The notes beneath the pieces are model-generated. The model was not told the DNA's origin. It ran no database searches and worked only from the letters and a program-made list of their open reading frames with translations. The translations under genes and the position numbers were made by a program. From NCBI GenBank assembly GCA_004560045.1, contig SFWF01000090.1, forward strand, positions 1 through 9,473: a DNA stretch of 9,473 bases, written 5' to 3'. Positions 1 to 5,177 of the stretch are shown here, in pieces (positions within the stretch are counted from its first letter, which is position 1; every line of letters begins with the position of its first letter). The DNA is from a bacterium (GTDB lineage Bacteria; Bacillota; Clostridia; Oscillospirales; Acutalibacteraceae).

Positions 1-15
1 ACAGAAAACTTTGTT

Positions 16-67
16 CTCCTCCACCACCGCTGCGGCGGTCCCCCTCCCCCGCTGGGGAATGCCGAGA
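16..67 (-). repeat. Partial copy of the double-hairpin repeat element
   Basis: Two adjacent hairpins are visible: ACCGC(26-30)/GCGGT(35-39) with loop TGCG, then TCCCC(45-49)/GGGGA(54-58). The order (a 'ctcc.tccacc' lead, a first variable hairpin, a 'ccccct' spacer, a second hairpin, then 'atgccgag') matches the right half of the elements at 451-580 and 3088-3214. The arm sequences differ from those copies but are still self-complementary. The strand follows the orientation that puts a GCA-type loop on top. No gene is seen in 1-150. Confidence 0.5.
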
Positions 68-70
68 GAA

Positions 71-128
71 CACCCTCTTTAAAGGTTCGTCAAATCCCTG
101 ATCGGTGCTTCCTAAAGGGTGGTTTTTT
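71..128 (+). terminator. Possible intrinsic terminator of a gene left of the window
   Basis: CACCCT near 71-76 can pair with AGGGTG at 116-121, extended inward with bulges (TT/AA, GG/CC) to about 11 pairs around a ~25-nt loop. A run of six T follows at 123-128. The bulged stem and long loop make this uncertain. No reading frame ending just upstream can be supported inside the window. Confidence 0.35.
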
Positions 129-150
129 ATTGTAAAATTTTACGGTTGCA

Positions 151-439
151 GTTGTAGGGGAGGGCGAGCGAAGCGCACGAGGCGGTAGTGAATGACGACA
201 CAGTGCGTCGTCAGAGCCGCCGAGAGACCGAGCGCCGCAGCACGAGAACTTGCTCCTCCCGCTCGCAAACTTGTTTTTTATAAAAGAAACACGGCGGCGT
301 TGTTTTTCTGTTTTACCCGTATCGCAATTATCTATACGCTATTCTGTTGCGGGGGGGACATAGGTCTCGGCTGTCGCCTCGGTCGGTGCTTCTGCTTCGC
401 AGAGGTGTCCACCGGACACCCGCACCCCTCCCCTACAAC
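151..439. mobile_element. MITE-like segment bounded by 14-bp inverted repeats
   Basis: GTTGTAGGGGAGGG at 151-164 is repeated exactly in inverted form at 426-439, enclosing 289 bp with no convincing gene. Inside lie several hairpins: TGACGAC/GTCGTCA near 193-213, TCTGC-TTC-GCAGA at 391-403, and GGTGTCC-ACC-GGACACC just right of it. GCGAAGC occurs at 168-174 and its complement at 394-400. No target-site duplication is evident outside the inverted repeats. It could be a miniature inverted-repeat element or two chance-facing repeat modules. Confidence 0.4.
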
Positions 440-450
440 CTCCAGATAAA

Positions 451-580
451 CTGCTTCGGTATCCGTAAGCCTTCCCTTGGGGGAAGGGGGACCACGTAGT
501 GGTGGATGAGGGAATCCTATATTGCAAATCCGGACGGGATAACATACAATCCATATTTAATTAAACAATAAGTCCCGCTC
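451..580 (-). repeat. ~130-bp hairpin-rich repeat element, copy A
   Basis: The reverse complement aligns almost end to end with 3088-3214, by eye about 90% identical with one small indel. Landmarks on the minus strand, in order: GCGGGACTTA, a palindromic TTTAATTAAA, GTTATCCCGTCCGG, CTCATCCACC, hairpin ACCAC-TAC-GTGGT, hairpin CCTTCCC-CCAA-GGGAAGG, and the end motif ACGGATACCGAAG. Small ORFs crossing it differ between copies and have no ribosome binding site, so I treat it as non-coding. Confidence 0.75.
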
Positions 581-635
581 GGGTCGTCGAGCGACCGAGT
601 CGCAACGAAACCCTCAACGACATGAGCGAAGTTTA
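581..635. other. Unassigned intergenic sequence between two repeat copies
   Basis: This stretch separates copy A from copy D. It contains one small hairpin, GCTCG/CGAGC, around 576-592 and no recognisable coding or regulatory signal. Confidence 0.3.
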
Positions 636-644
636 GTGTTTGAT

Positions 645-752
645 AAAGTAAAGTTTGGACTTTTTCCCGTTTTGTTTTGCGGAGTAGGTTTCTACTCATC
701 CGCCTCGTGCCTCGGCACCTTCCCTGCTAGGGAAGGCCGACGGATACCGAAG
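645..752 (+). repeat. Diverged repeat element, copy D
   Basis: It shares AAAGTTTGGAC and TTGCGGAGTAGG with the copy at 4797-4976, and it ends with AAGGCCGACGGATACCGA at 733-750. Its two internal hairpins are GTGCC-TC-GGCAC and CCTTCCC-TGCTA-GGGAAGG. The first hairpin has wholly different arms from copies A and B (ACCAC/GTGGT) yet is still perfectly paired, so structure is kept while sequence changes. Confidence 0.6.
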
Positions 753-782
753 CACTTTCGCTTTTTTTCACTCTTATTCCTC

Positions 783-860
783 GCGCGTAGCGCTACTCAA
801 ACGAAGTTTTTCAGTGCGTAGCACCCCTGCAAAACGCAGTTTTGCCCCTGCGTAGCCCCT
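783..860 (+). repeat. Mini-hairpin array with TACTC and CCCT linkers
   Basis: Consecutive perfect hairpins with GNA loops: GCGC-GTA-GCGC (783-793), linker TACTC, AAAC-GAA-GTTT (799-809), GTGC-GTA-GCAC (814-824), linker CCCT, GCAAAAC-GCA-GTTTTGC (829-845), linker CCCT, GC-GTA-GC (850-856), linker CCCT. Arms differ in every unit while loops and linkers recur. The array has no gene and no CRISPR-like spacers. Confidence 0.65.
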
Positions 861-862
861 CG

Positions 863-898
863 TCCCTAACCTTTCCCCTTTCCCCTTTCCCCTTTCCC
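863..898 (+). repeat. Heptanucleotide repeat CTTTCCC, four perfect copies
   Basis: CTTTCCC repeats without error at 871-877, 878-884, 885-891 and 892-898, preceded by GTCCCTAAC. Related NTTTCCC tracts occur at 3443-3470, and inverted at 4987-5014 and 9320-9342. The strand asymmetry (all pyrimidine on the plus strand) could allow unusual DNA structure; that is inference. Confidence 0.75.
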
Positions 899-902
899 TG
901 CG

Positions 903-965
903 TCAAAAGGCGTTACTCTTTTCTGTCCACTGACCACTGCCACCGGCCCCTGCGCAGCCCCTCAT
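903..965 (+). repeat. Recurring mosaic block: GGCGTTACTC / CTGTCCA / CCCCTGCGCAGC
   Basis: The order GGCGTTACTCTTTTCTG, a CTGTCCA-like heptad tract, hairpin GCC-ACC-GGC and GC-GCA-GC flanked by CCCT is repeated at 3369-3432. The two copies differ mainly in the number of CTGTCCA units. From here to 1004 the sequence is AT-richer and unassigned, apart from one GCGAAGC at 997-1003. Confidence 0.6.
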
Positions 966-1010
966 CACTCTTCCCTAAACCTCAATATTTTCCTCGGCGA
1001 AGCAGAAGAT

Positions 1011-1046
1011 GAAAATAAAACCGCCGTGTGGCCGTCGCGGCACACG
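1011..1046 (-). terminator. Possible terminator after the SpoVB-like gene
   Basis: CGTGTG(1025-1030)/CACACG(1041-1046) plus inner CCG/CGG around a TCG loop gives a 9-bp stem with one bulge, 14 nt past the stop codon on the minus strand. Four bases then lead into TTTTATTTTC on that strand. The gap between stem and T tract is larger than ideal, so this is tentative. Confidence 0.4.
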
Positions 1047-1059
1047 ACCGCGTGAAACG

Positions 1060-2574
1060 TCAGGTTATATCGTCTTTTGTTATTATGCCGAATTTTAAGG
1101 CTATAAGGGCATAAAAGCCTACCGTCAGGATCGAAAAAAGCAGAACAAAGGGGATATCGGGCAGGGAAAACCGTTCTAAAAGCAGGTAGGCTACAGTTCC
1201 TACCGTAAGGGCGGTAACCCCGGGAAAAACGACCCGTCTGAAAAGACTGAATTCGGCCCCCGATATCTTAATCAGGCGACAAAGGTTTAAAATGCAGGTA
1301 AAGGCGTTGCTTAAATACATAATTCCGATAAATCCGATTATTCCGAACCGCGGGAGCGATATCATAATCAGCCCGAGCCTTATTGCCGAATCGGTCATAG
1401 AGCTTCGGAAGATAAAAACCTGCTGATCGAGGCCCTTCAGGAGCCCGTCACAGACCGAATCGAGGTACATCAGCGGAATTATCGGGGCAAGGAGCTTTAT
1501 CATTTCTCCGGAGTCGGGGTCGTGGTAAAAGATGCTGCCAAGCTCTCTTCCCGCATAAAAGAAAATTACCGCTACGGGCAGGGCGGTTATCAGGGTTATA
1601 CCGATGCTTCGGGAGACGGTGTATTTTACCTTATAGGTCTGATTTCTTGCCGCCGCCTCGCTCATTTCGGGTATCAGCAGGGTAGAAAGGGCCGATAAAA
1701 ATGAGGCAGGGAAGAAGATAAGCGGCAGAGCCATTCCCTTTATTACCCCGAAGACCGACAGAGCGTCGGCTGAGGAAAGGCCGCTTTCACAAAGCTTTTT
1801 AGGCACGAGCAGACTTTCGGCGGTTCGGAGGATCGAATTTAAATACCGTCCTACCGTTATGGGAAGGGCGATATGCCTAAGCTTTGAGAGTACCGAATAG
1901 GGAGGAGAGGAGCCAACCCTTTTCGGCAGGTTTTTCCGCTTGTCGAAAAGAAATGCCAGGTATATATAAAGGAAGGAGCAGACCTCTGCAAGGCCGTCGC
2001 CGAGGATGACCCACCTGCAGGCCTCGCCTATTCCTGCCGCCGCACGGCGGGAAAAAATAAAGACAATAATACCAATTCGGGCAAGCTGCTCGAATATCTG
2101 GGCAGAGCCTCCCGGGCCCGATTTTTTCCGCGCGATAAAATACCCCTTAAGGCAGGAGGAAAGCCCCATAAACGGCAGGGAAAAGGTAAGGGTCTTTATG
2201 GCCTCGGTGGCACGCGGGTCGCCGATAAGCCGCTCGCTTATAAAATCTGCGCCGAAAAATATGATAACGGCGGAGCATAATGCGACAAAAAGTGTAACTA
2301 TAACACATTTTGTAAGAATTTTACGCACGCCTTTTGGATTTCCGTTGGCAAGCTCTTCTGAAACGAGGCGGGTAACGGCGGTATTTATTCCCGTAGATGC
2401 AAAGGCCGAGGCTAAGACATAGAAGGAGAAGATCTGGGTATAAAGTCCCATTCCCTCGCTTCCCACCGCCCCCGCCAGCCATATACGGAAAAACATCCCG
2501 ATAAAACGGATGATAAGGCTTGAAACGGTAAGTATCAGGGCGTTTTTAATAAAAACAACCTTGCTTATACGCAT
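1060..2574 (-). CDS. spoVB: SpoVB-like polysaccharide/lipid flippase (MOP superfamily)
   Basis: A 504-aa integral membrane protein with hydrophobic segments throughout, matching the ~14-helix MVF/polysaccharide-export flippases. Family members move undecaprenyl-linked sugars across the membrane; SpoVB of Bacillus is needed for spore cortex peptidoglycan. Typical landmarks are GSEGMGLY with an adjacent A-S-T-G-I segment (about residues 38-63), RLVSEELANG (69-78), a GYFIARK loop (144-150), LLIPEMSEA (299-307) and GLLKGLDQQ (377-385), like the 'SLVPAISEA' and 'GxLQGLG' motifs of the family. The length is close to Bacillus SpoVB (about 518 aa). I start at ATG 2574 because GGGGGG lies about 7 nt upstream. 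An in-frame ATG at 2670 would add 32 residues encoded partly by tandem repeats. Clostridia carry several paralogues, so it could be a sister flippase with another lipid-linked substrate. No sporulation neighbour is visible. Confidence 0.85.
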   Translation of the reverse strand: MRISKVVFIKNALILTVSSLIIRFIGMFFRIWLAGAVGSEGMGLYTQIFSFYVLASAFASTGINTAVTRLVSEELANGNPKGVRKILTKCVIVTLFVALCSAVIIFFGADFISERLIGDPRATEAIKTLTFSLPFMGLSSCLKGYFIARKKSGPGGSAQIFEQLARIGIIVFIFSRRAAAGIGEACRWVILGDGLAEVCSFLYIYLAFLFDKRKNLPKRVGSSPPYSVLSKLRHIALPITVGRYLNSILRTAESLLVPKKLCESGLSSADALSVFGVIKGMALPLIFFPASFLSALSTLLIPEMSEAAARNQTYKVKYTVSRSIGITLITALPVAVIFFYAGRELGSIFYHDPDSGEMIKLLAPIIPLMYLDSVCDGLLKGLDQQVFIFRSSMTDSAIRLGLIMISLPRFGIIGFIGIMYLSNAFTCILNLCRLIKISGAEFSLFRRVVFPGVTALTVGTVAYLLLERFSLPDIPFVLLFSILTVGFYALIALKFGIITKDDIT

Positions 2575-2592
2575 AGAATATCCCCCCGACGA

Positions 2593-2621
2593 ATTATATG
2601 CGAGGGAGGGGAGATAAAGAA
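2593..2621 (-). promoter_or_regulatory. Possible promoter of the SpoVB-like gene
   Basis: A perfect -10 TATAAT lies on the minus strand at 2598-2593. The -35 is poor (TTCTTT at 2621-2616, 17-bp spacing). The predicted start would leave only about 12 nt before the ATG, barely including the G-rich ribosome binding site. A sporulation sigma factor or a promoter further upstream in the repeats is equally possible. Confidence 0.35.
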
Positions 2622-2632
2622 CAGATAATAAA

Positions 2633-2945
2633 GTTATGAACGGCTTCGCCGTGTTATGATTGCTTCGCAAGTTATGAACGGCTTCGCCGTGTTATGATTG
2701 CTTCGCAAGGTATGAACACTTCGTGTGTTATGATTGCTTCGCAAGTTATGAACGGCTTCGCTGTGTTATGGTTGCTTCGCAAGTTATGAACAGCTTCGCT
2801 GTGTTATGGTTGCTTCGCAAGTTATGAACAGCTTCGTGTGTTATGATTGTTTCGCAAGGTATGAACAGCTTCGCTGTGTTATGATTGCTTCGCAAGTTAT
2901 GAACGACTTCGTGTGTTATGATTGCTTCGCAAGTTATGAACACTT
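2633..2945. repeat. Tandem array of 38-bp dimeric hairpin repeats (8 copies plus a partial)
   Basis: Units start at 2633, 2671, 2709, 2745, 2783, 2821, 2858 and 2896 (lengths 36-38), with a broken ninth at 2933. Each unit is two related half-units of 18-20 nt: GTTATGAAC + hairpin, then GTTATGATT + hairpin. The second hairpin is TTGC-TTC-GCAA in seven of eight copies. The first varies: ACGGC-TTC-GCCGT, ACAGC-TTC-GCTGT, ACAC-TTC-GTGT. Most arm changes are matched on the other side; copies 6 and 8 are partly mismatched in the first hairpin. The loop reads GAA on the minus strand. Copies 1 and 2 are identical. There are no spacers, so it is not CRISPR, and no ribosome binding site. Confidence 0.9.
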
Positions 2946-2960
2946 CAGCATCCGTTTTTT

Positions 2961-3007
2961 ATTTTCAATTTTCAATTTTCAATTTTCAATTTTAAGTTTT
3001 CAGTTTT
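2961..3007 (+). repeat. Heptanucleotide repeat ATTTTCA
   Basis: Four exact ATTTTCA copies at 2961-2988, then degenerate units (TTTTAAG, TTTTCAG). It is preceded by GCATCCGTTTT, and the same lead and heptad recur at 3485-3524. Between 3008 and 3052 I see only a GC-rich stretch without a gene. Confidence 0.8.
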
Positions 3008-3052
3008 ATCCGCGCCGCCGGCTTATTCCCTCGGCCACAGGCCCTCGTCCCT

Positions 3053-3084
3053 CTGTTCACTGTCCACTGCCAACTGACCACTGC
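3053..3084 (+). repeat. Degenerate CTGTCCA heptad tract
   Basis: The sequence steps through CTGTTCA, CTGTCCA, CTGCCAA, CTGACCA and CTG: a 7-bp period with variable fourth and fifth bases. Equivalent tracts lie at 924-939, 3383-3406, 3560-3579 and 5075-5086, and inverted at 9353-9378. Confidence 0.65.
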
Positions 3085-3087
3085 GCT

Positions 3088-3214
3088 AAGCGGGACTTAT
3101 GTTTAATTAAATATGGATTGTATGTTATCCCGTCCGGATTTGAAGTAAAGGGTTTCCCTCATCCACCACTACGTGGTCCCCCTTCCCCCAAGGGAAGGCT
3201 GACGGATACCGATA
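3088..3214 (+). repeat. ~130-bp hairpin-rich repeat element, copy B
   Basis: An inverted, near-identical partner of 451-580. It holds the palindromic TTTAATTAAA, GTTATCCCGTCCGG, hairpin ACCAC-TAC-GTGGT, hairpin CCTTCCC-CCAA-GGGAAGG (near 3181-3198) and the end motif AAGGCTGACGGATACCGA at 3195-3212. The high identity over non-coding sequence suggests recent spread or recombination between copies. Confidence 0.75.
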
Positions 3215-3267
3215 TCTTACGGTCGGGCTTACCCGTTTTATCTTTTCTCTAAATATAATTCGCGTAT

Positions 3268-3310
3268 GGTGGCGGCGGCTCGCCGCGGAAGGCTGACGGA
3301 TACCGAAGCA
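3268..3310 (+). repeat. Truncated repeat element, copy E
   Basis: Only the right end is present: hairpin GCGGCG(3272-3277)-GCT-CGCCGC(3281-3286), followed by AAGGCTGACGGATACCGAAG from 3289, the same end motif as copies A-D. The hairpin takes the place of the two hairpins of the full element. Confidence 0.55.
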
Positions 3311-3330
3311 GTCTTATTTTCGGTGTCCGT

Positions 3331-3580
3331 TACTCTTTTTACTCGCGCGCAGCGCTACTCACGCCGAAGGCGTTTCTCTTTTCTGTTCAGTGTCCACTGT
3401 CCACTGCGGCCACCGGCCCCTGCGCAGCCCCTTTTCCCTTACCTTTCCCGTTTCCCATTTCCCTTTTCCCTCGCGAAGCGTTCGGCATCCGTTTTAATTT
3501 TCAATTTTCAACTTTCAATTTTCAATTATATATCTGCGCCGAAGGCGTTACTCTTTTCTGTTCACTGTCCTCTGTCCACT
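3331..3580 (+). repeat. Mosaic repeat block: hairpins plus three heptad families
   Basis: In order: TACTC-linked hairpins GCGC-GCA-GCGC (3345-3355) and ACGCC-GAA-GGCGT (3361-3373); TTCTCTTTTCTG; CTGTCCA heptads; GGCC-ACC-GGCC (3408-3418); CCCTGCGCAGCCCCT; NTTTCCC heptads with first base C, G, A, T (3443-3470); GCGAAGC at 3473-3479; ATTTTCA heptads (3497-3524); GCGCC-GAA-GGCGT; TACTCTTTTCTG; another CTGTCCA tract. No gene with a ribosome binding site is seen. The 106-codon open frame here is repeat-derived. Confidence 0.65.
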
Positions 3581-3614
3581 AAATAAAAAATGCCCCGAAG
3601 GGCATTTTTTATTT
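3581..3614. terminator. Intrinsic terminator of the GH16 gene, overlapping its stop codon
   Basis: A perfect 15-bp stem (3581-3595 with 3600-3614) around a CGAA loop, formed by an A/T-rich base and a TGCCC/GGGCA core. It gives a T run in both directions and so can act bidirectionally. The TAA stop of the minus-strand GH16 gene (3611-3609) lies within the stem. Confidence 0.9.
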
Positions 3615-4493
3615 AGCTTCCTTTGCGGCCTTGGCGGCGGCAATTTCATCCTTAAGATAGAGGTCCTCGGTGGCGGGGTCCTGATAAAGGCGAACGTAGT
3701 CGATCCAGTAATCTATCGGCATTTCGTCCTCCTCGGTAAGGCGACTGCCCTCGGGGGCCCAACCGCTCTTTTCCGAGAATATCTCGTTATTTATGATAAG
3801 GCGCTCGGGGTCGTGGAAGCCGTCGATTCCGTCGATAACGTCGGCGCCGAAATTGGCCTTTTCGCCCGAGATCGGAACGGTGCAGTAAAGTGCTCCGTCA
3901 ACGAAGAACTTCATAAAGTCCTTATCCCACTCCATAGCGTAGAGGTGGTATTCGTTGTTAAGATTTTCGTAGTTTTCGAAGGTATAGGCGCGGGAGATGC
4001 TGCCCTCGCCGCCGGGGAGCATGGTATGCTTACCGTCGCCCCATTTATGCAGGTTTGCAACGACGTTTCTGTCGGATGAGAATATTTCGAAAATGTCGAT
4101 CTCACAGCCCCACTCGCTCTTTCTGAGCCAGGGATTTGCGGTACACCAGAAGGAAGGCCATGCGCCGTGACGGAAGGGTATTTTTGCCCTCATTTCAACG
4201 TAGCCGTAGCGGAAGGCCATGGTCTCTAAAGTATTGAAGCCCTGAGACAGAGCCCAGTTATAGCCTTCTTTTTCACTTTTATGTACCTGAAGATGCATCT
4301 GACCGTTTTCGACTCTGCCGTATTTTTCGGAGTTATCGTACTCGTGCATTTCGGTGTACATGGTACGGGAGAAGCCCCATTTTTCGGGGTCGATCATACC
4401 CTTGTCAAACTCGTCATGCCATACGAGAACTCTGCCCATTTTCTCATAAGGAGCGCCGCAGGCCGCAGCTTCTTTTTTCATAATTTCACTCAT
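3609..4493 (-). CDS. Glycoside hydrolase family 16 protein, no signal peptide
   Basis: A 294-aa protein with the GH16 jelly-roll signature. The catalytic motif EIDIFE has the nucleophile Glu at about 131, the supporting Asp at 133 and the acid/base Glu at 136. Flanking landmarks are WHDEFD (25-30), GYVEMRAKIP (97-106), the strand after EWD with FFVDG (about 188-200), and the closing WIDYVRLYQ (263-271). GH16 enzymes cleave beta-1,3/1,4-glucans or galactans; the sequence does not decide which. GH16 enzymes are usually secreted, but the N-terminus (MSEIMKKEAAAC) is not a signal peptide, so this one probably acts on imported oligosaccharides. The C-terminal tail is Ala/Lys-rich. The start at 4493 follows GGAGG with 8-nt spacing; a longer frame to 4553 lacks that support. 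It is divergent from the DUF5107/GH123-like operon, and a link in function is inferred. Confidence 0.88.
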   Translation of the reverse strand: MSEIMKKEAAACGAPYEKMGRVLVWHDEFDKGMIDPEKWGFSRTMYTEMHEYDNSEKYGRVENGQMHLQVHKSEKEGYNWALSQGFNTLETMAFRYGYVEMRAKIPFRHGAWPSFWCTANPWLRKSEWGCEIDIFEIFSSDRNVVANLHKWGDGKHTMLPGGEGSISRAYTFENYENLNNEYHLYAMEWDKDFMKFFVDGALYCTVPISGEKANFGADVIDGIDGFHDPERLIINNEIFSEKSGWAPEGSRLTEEDEMPIDYWIDYVRLYQDPATEDLYLKDEIAAAKAAKEAK

Positions 4494-4541
4494 TTTAATA
4501 ACCTCCGTTTTTAAAAGGTGAGGATAGCATCCTTCAAGCGG

Positions 4542-4570
4542 ATTATAACACATCGGCGCGGAAAAGTAAA
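4542..4570 (-). promoter_or_regulatory. Sigma-A promoter of the GH16 gene
   Basis: On the minus strand TTTACT (4570-4565), 17 bp, then TATAAT (4547-4542) preceded by TG-T, an extended -10. The predicted leader of roughly 40 nt contains a small hairpin AGGAT/ATCCT near 4521-4533 before the GGAGG ribosome binding site. Confidence 0.7.
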
Positions 4571-4573
4571 TAG

Positions 4574-4794
4574 CAAAGCTTCGCTTAGGGAAAAGAGGCT
4601 ACGGCCTTTGGCCGCAATTAAATCCGTTTCCCAAATGGGGGAAACGGATGAAATCCCTAACGGGATGAAATCACTGCGTGATGAAATCCGCTGCGGCGGA
4701 TGAAACGGATTTGATTTCATTTTCTGCGCAGCAGAAGATTTCATTATAAAACGAAAGTTTTATGATTTCATTGTGCCAAAGGCACGATTTCGTT
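4574..4794. repeat. Hairpin array with GATGAAATC linkers that invert midway
   Basis: Seven perfect hairpins separated by a fixed linker: 4622-4649 (11-bp stem), 4653-4666 (ATCCC/GGGAT), 4670-4682 (ATCAC-TGC-GTGAT), 4686-4701 (ATCCGC/GCGGAT), 4722-4736 (TTCTGC-GCA-GCAGAA), 4746-4763 (ATAAAAC-GAAA-GTTTTAT) and 4773-4785 (GTGCC-AAA-GGCAC). The linker reads GATGAA(ATC) between the first four and GATTTCATT, its complement, between the last three. The switch is around 4702-4720. Two more hairpins precede the array: AAGC-TTC-GCTT (4577-4587) and CGGCC-TTT-GGCCG (4602-4614). No coding potential is supported. Confidence 0.8.
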
Positions 4795-4796
4795 AT

Positions 4797-4976
4797 ACGT
4801 AAAGCTTGGACGTTATCCCGTTTGGCTTTGCGGAGTAGGCTTCCCTCATCCACCGCTACGGAAAAGTTTCGTTTGCGACGATAGTCGCAACATCATTTAT
4901 GCGAAGCATAACATCATTTGCCGTACCTACGGGTCGTGGTCCCCCTTCCCCCAAGGGAAGGCTTACGGATACCGAA
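4797..4976 (+). repeat. Repeat element copy C, interrupted by a hairpin array
   Basis: It begins with AAAGCTTGGACG and TTGCGGAGTAGG (as in copy D), continues through CTCATCCACCGCTACG, and resumes at CGTGGTCCCCC with hairpin CCTTCCC/GGGAAGG and the end motif ACGGATACCGAA. Relative to copies A and B about 70 bp (4861-4931) are inserted where the first hairpin should be. The insert holds TTGCGAC-GATA-GTCGCAA (4873-4890), linker CATCATT, TATGC-GAA-GCATA (4898-4910) and linker CATCATT. Confidence 0.7.
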
Positions 4977-5034
4977 CGCTTCGCGAGGGAAAAGGGAAAT
5001 GGGAAAGGGGAAAGGTTAGGGAAAAGGGACGAGG
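4977..5034 (-). repeat. Inverted copy of the GCGAAGCG/NTTTCCC block
   Basis: GGGAAAA, GGGAAAT, GGGAAAG and GGGAAAG occupy 4987-5014. The reverse complement of 4977-5034 follows the same order as 3430-3481, including the CGCGAAGCGT end next to the tract. It confirms that the heptads and the GCGAAGC hairpin move or are duplicated as one block. Confidence 0.7.
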
Positions 5035-5072
5035 GGATTTCCCGTAAGAAAGATATAAAATTGTCCCCTCGT

Positions 5073-5113
5073 GCACTGTCCACTGCGGCCAAAGGCCGCC
5101 GGACCACTGTTTT
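5073..5113 (+). repeat. CTGTCCA remnants around a GCGGCC-AAA-GGCCGC hairpin
   Basis: CACTGTCCACTG, then a perfect 6-bp hairpin (5085-5099, loop AAA), then GGACCACTG. The hairpin interrupts the heptad tract in the same relative place as GGCC-ACC-GGCC at 3408-3418. It is the last repeat material before the promoter region of the operon. Confidence 0.5.
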
Positions 5114-5124
5114 TTCAACCAATG

Positions 5125-5172
5125 ATTGAATTTTGAAAAACGAAATTCAATTATAGAATGAATTTTGATAAA
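5125..5172. promoter_or_regulatory. Candidate operator upstream of the DUF5107 operon
   Basis: ATTGAATTT (5125-5133) and AAATTCAAT (5143-5151) form a perfect 9-bp inverted repeat with a 9-nt centre. TGAATTTTGA occurs at 5127 and again at 5159, 32 bp apart, about three helical turns. Both lie just upstream of the promoter at 5178-5206. A binding protein is inferred, not known. Confidence 0.4.
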
Positions 5173-5177
5173 AAAGG

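Noticed and set aside
192..449. 85-codon plus-strand frame in the first intergenic region
   Set aside because: It overlaps hairpins and one terminal inverted repeat, has unusual composition and no ribosome binding site.
2575..2670. N-terminal extension of the SpoVB-like protein to ATG 2670
   Set aside because: The extra residues are encoded partly by the tandem repeat, and the strong G-rich ribosome binding site sits just upstream of ATG 2574.
2633..2945. CRISPR array
   Set aside because: The units are directly abutting 36-38-bp tandem copies with no unique spacers and no cas genes nearby.
2746..3252. Open frames on both strands across the tandem repeat and element B
   Set aside because: They are products of the repeats, show no ribosome binding site, and give low-complexity repeated peptides.
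3266..3586. 106-codon plus-strand frame
   Set aside because: It runs entirely through heptad repeats and hairpins. The peptide is a translation of CTTTCCC and ATTTTCA tracts.
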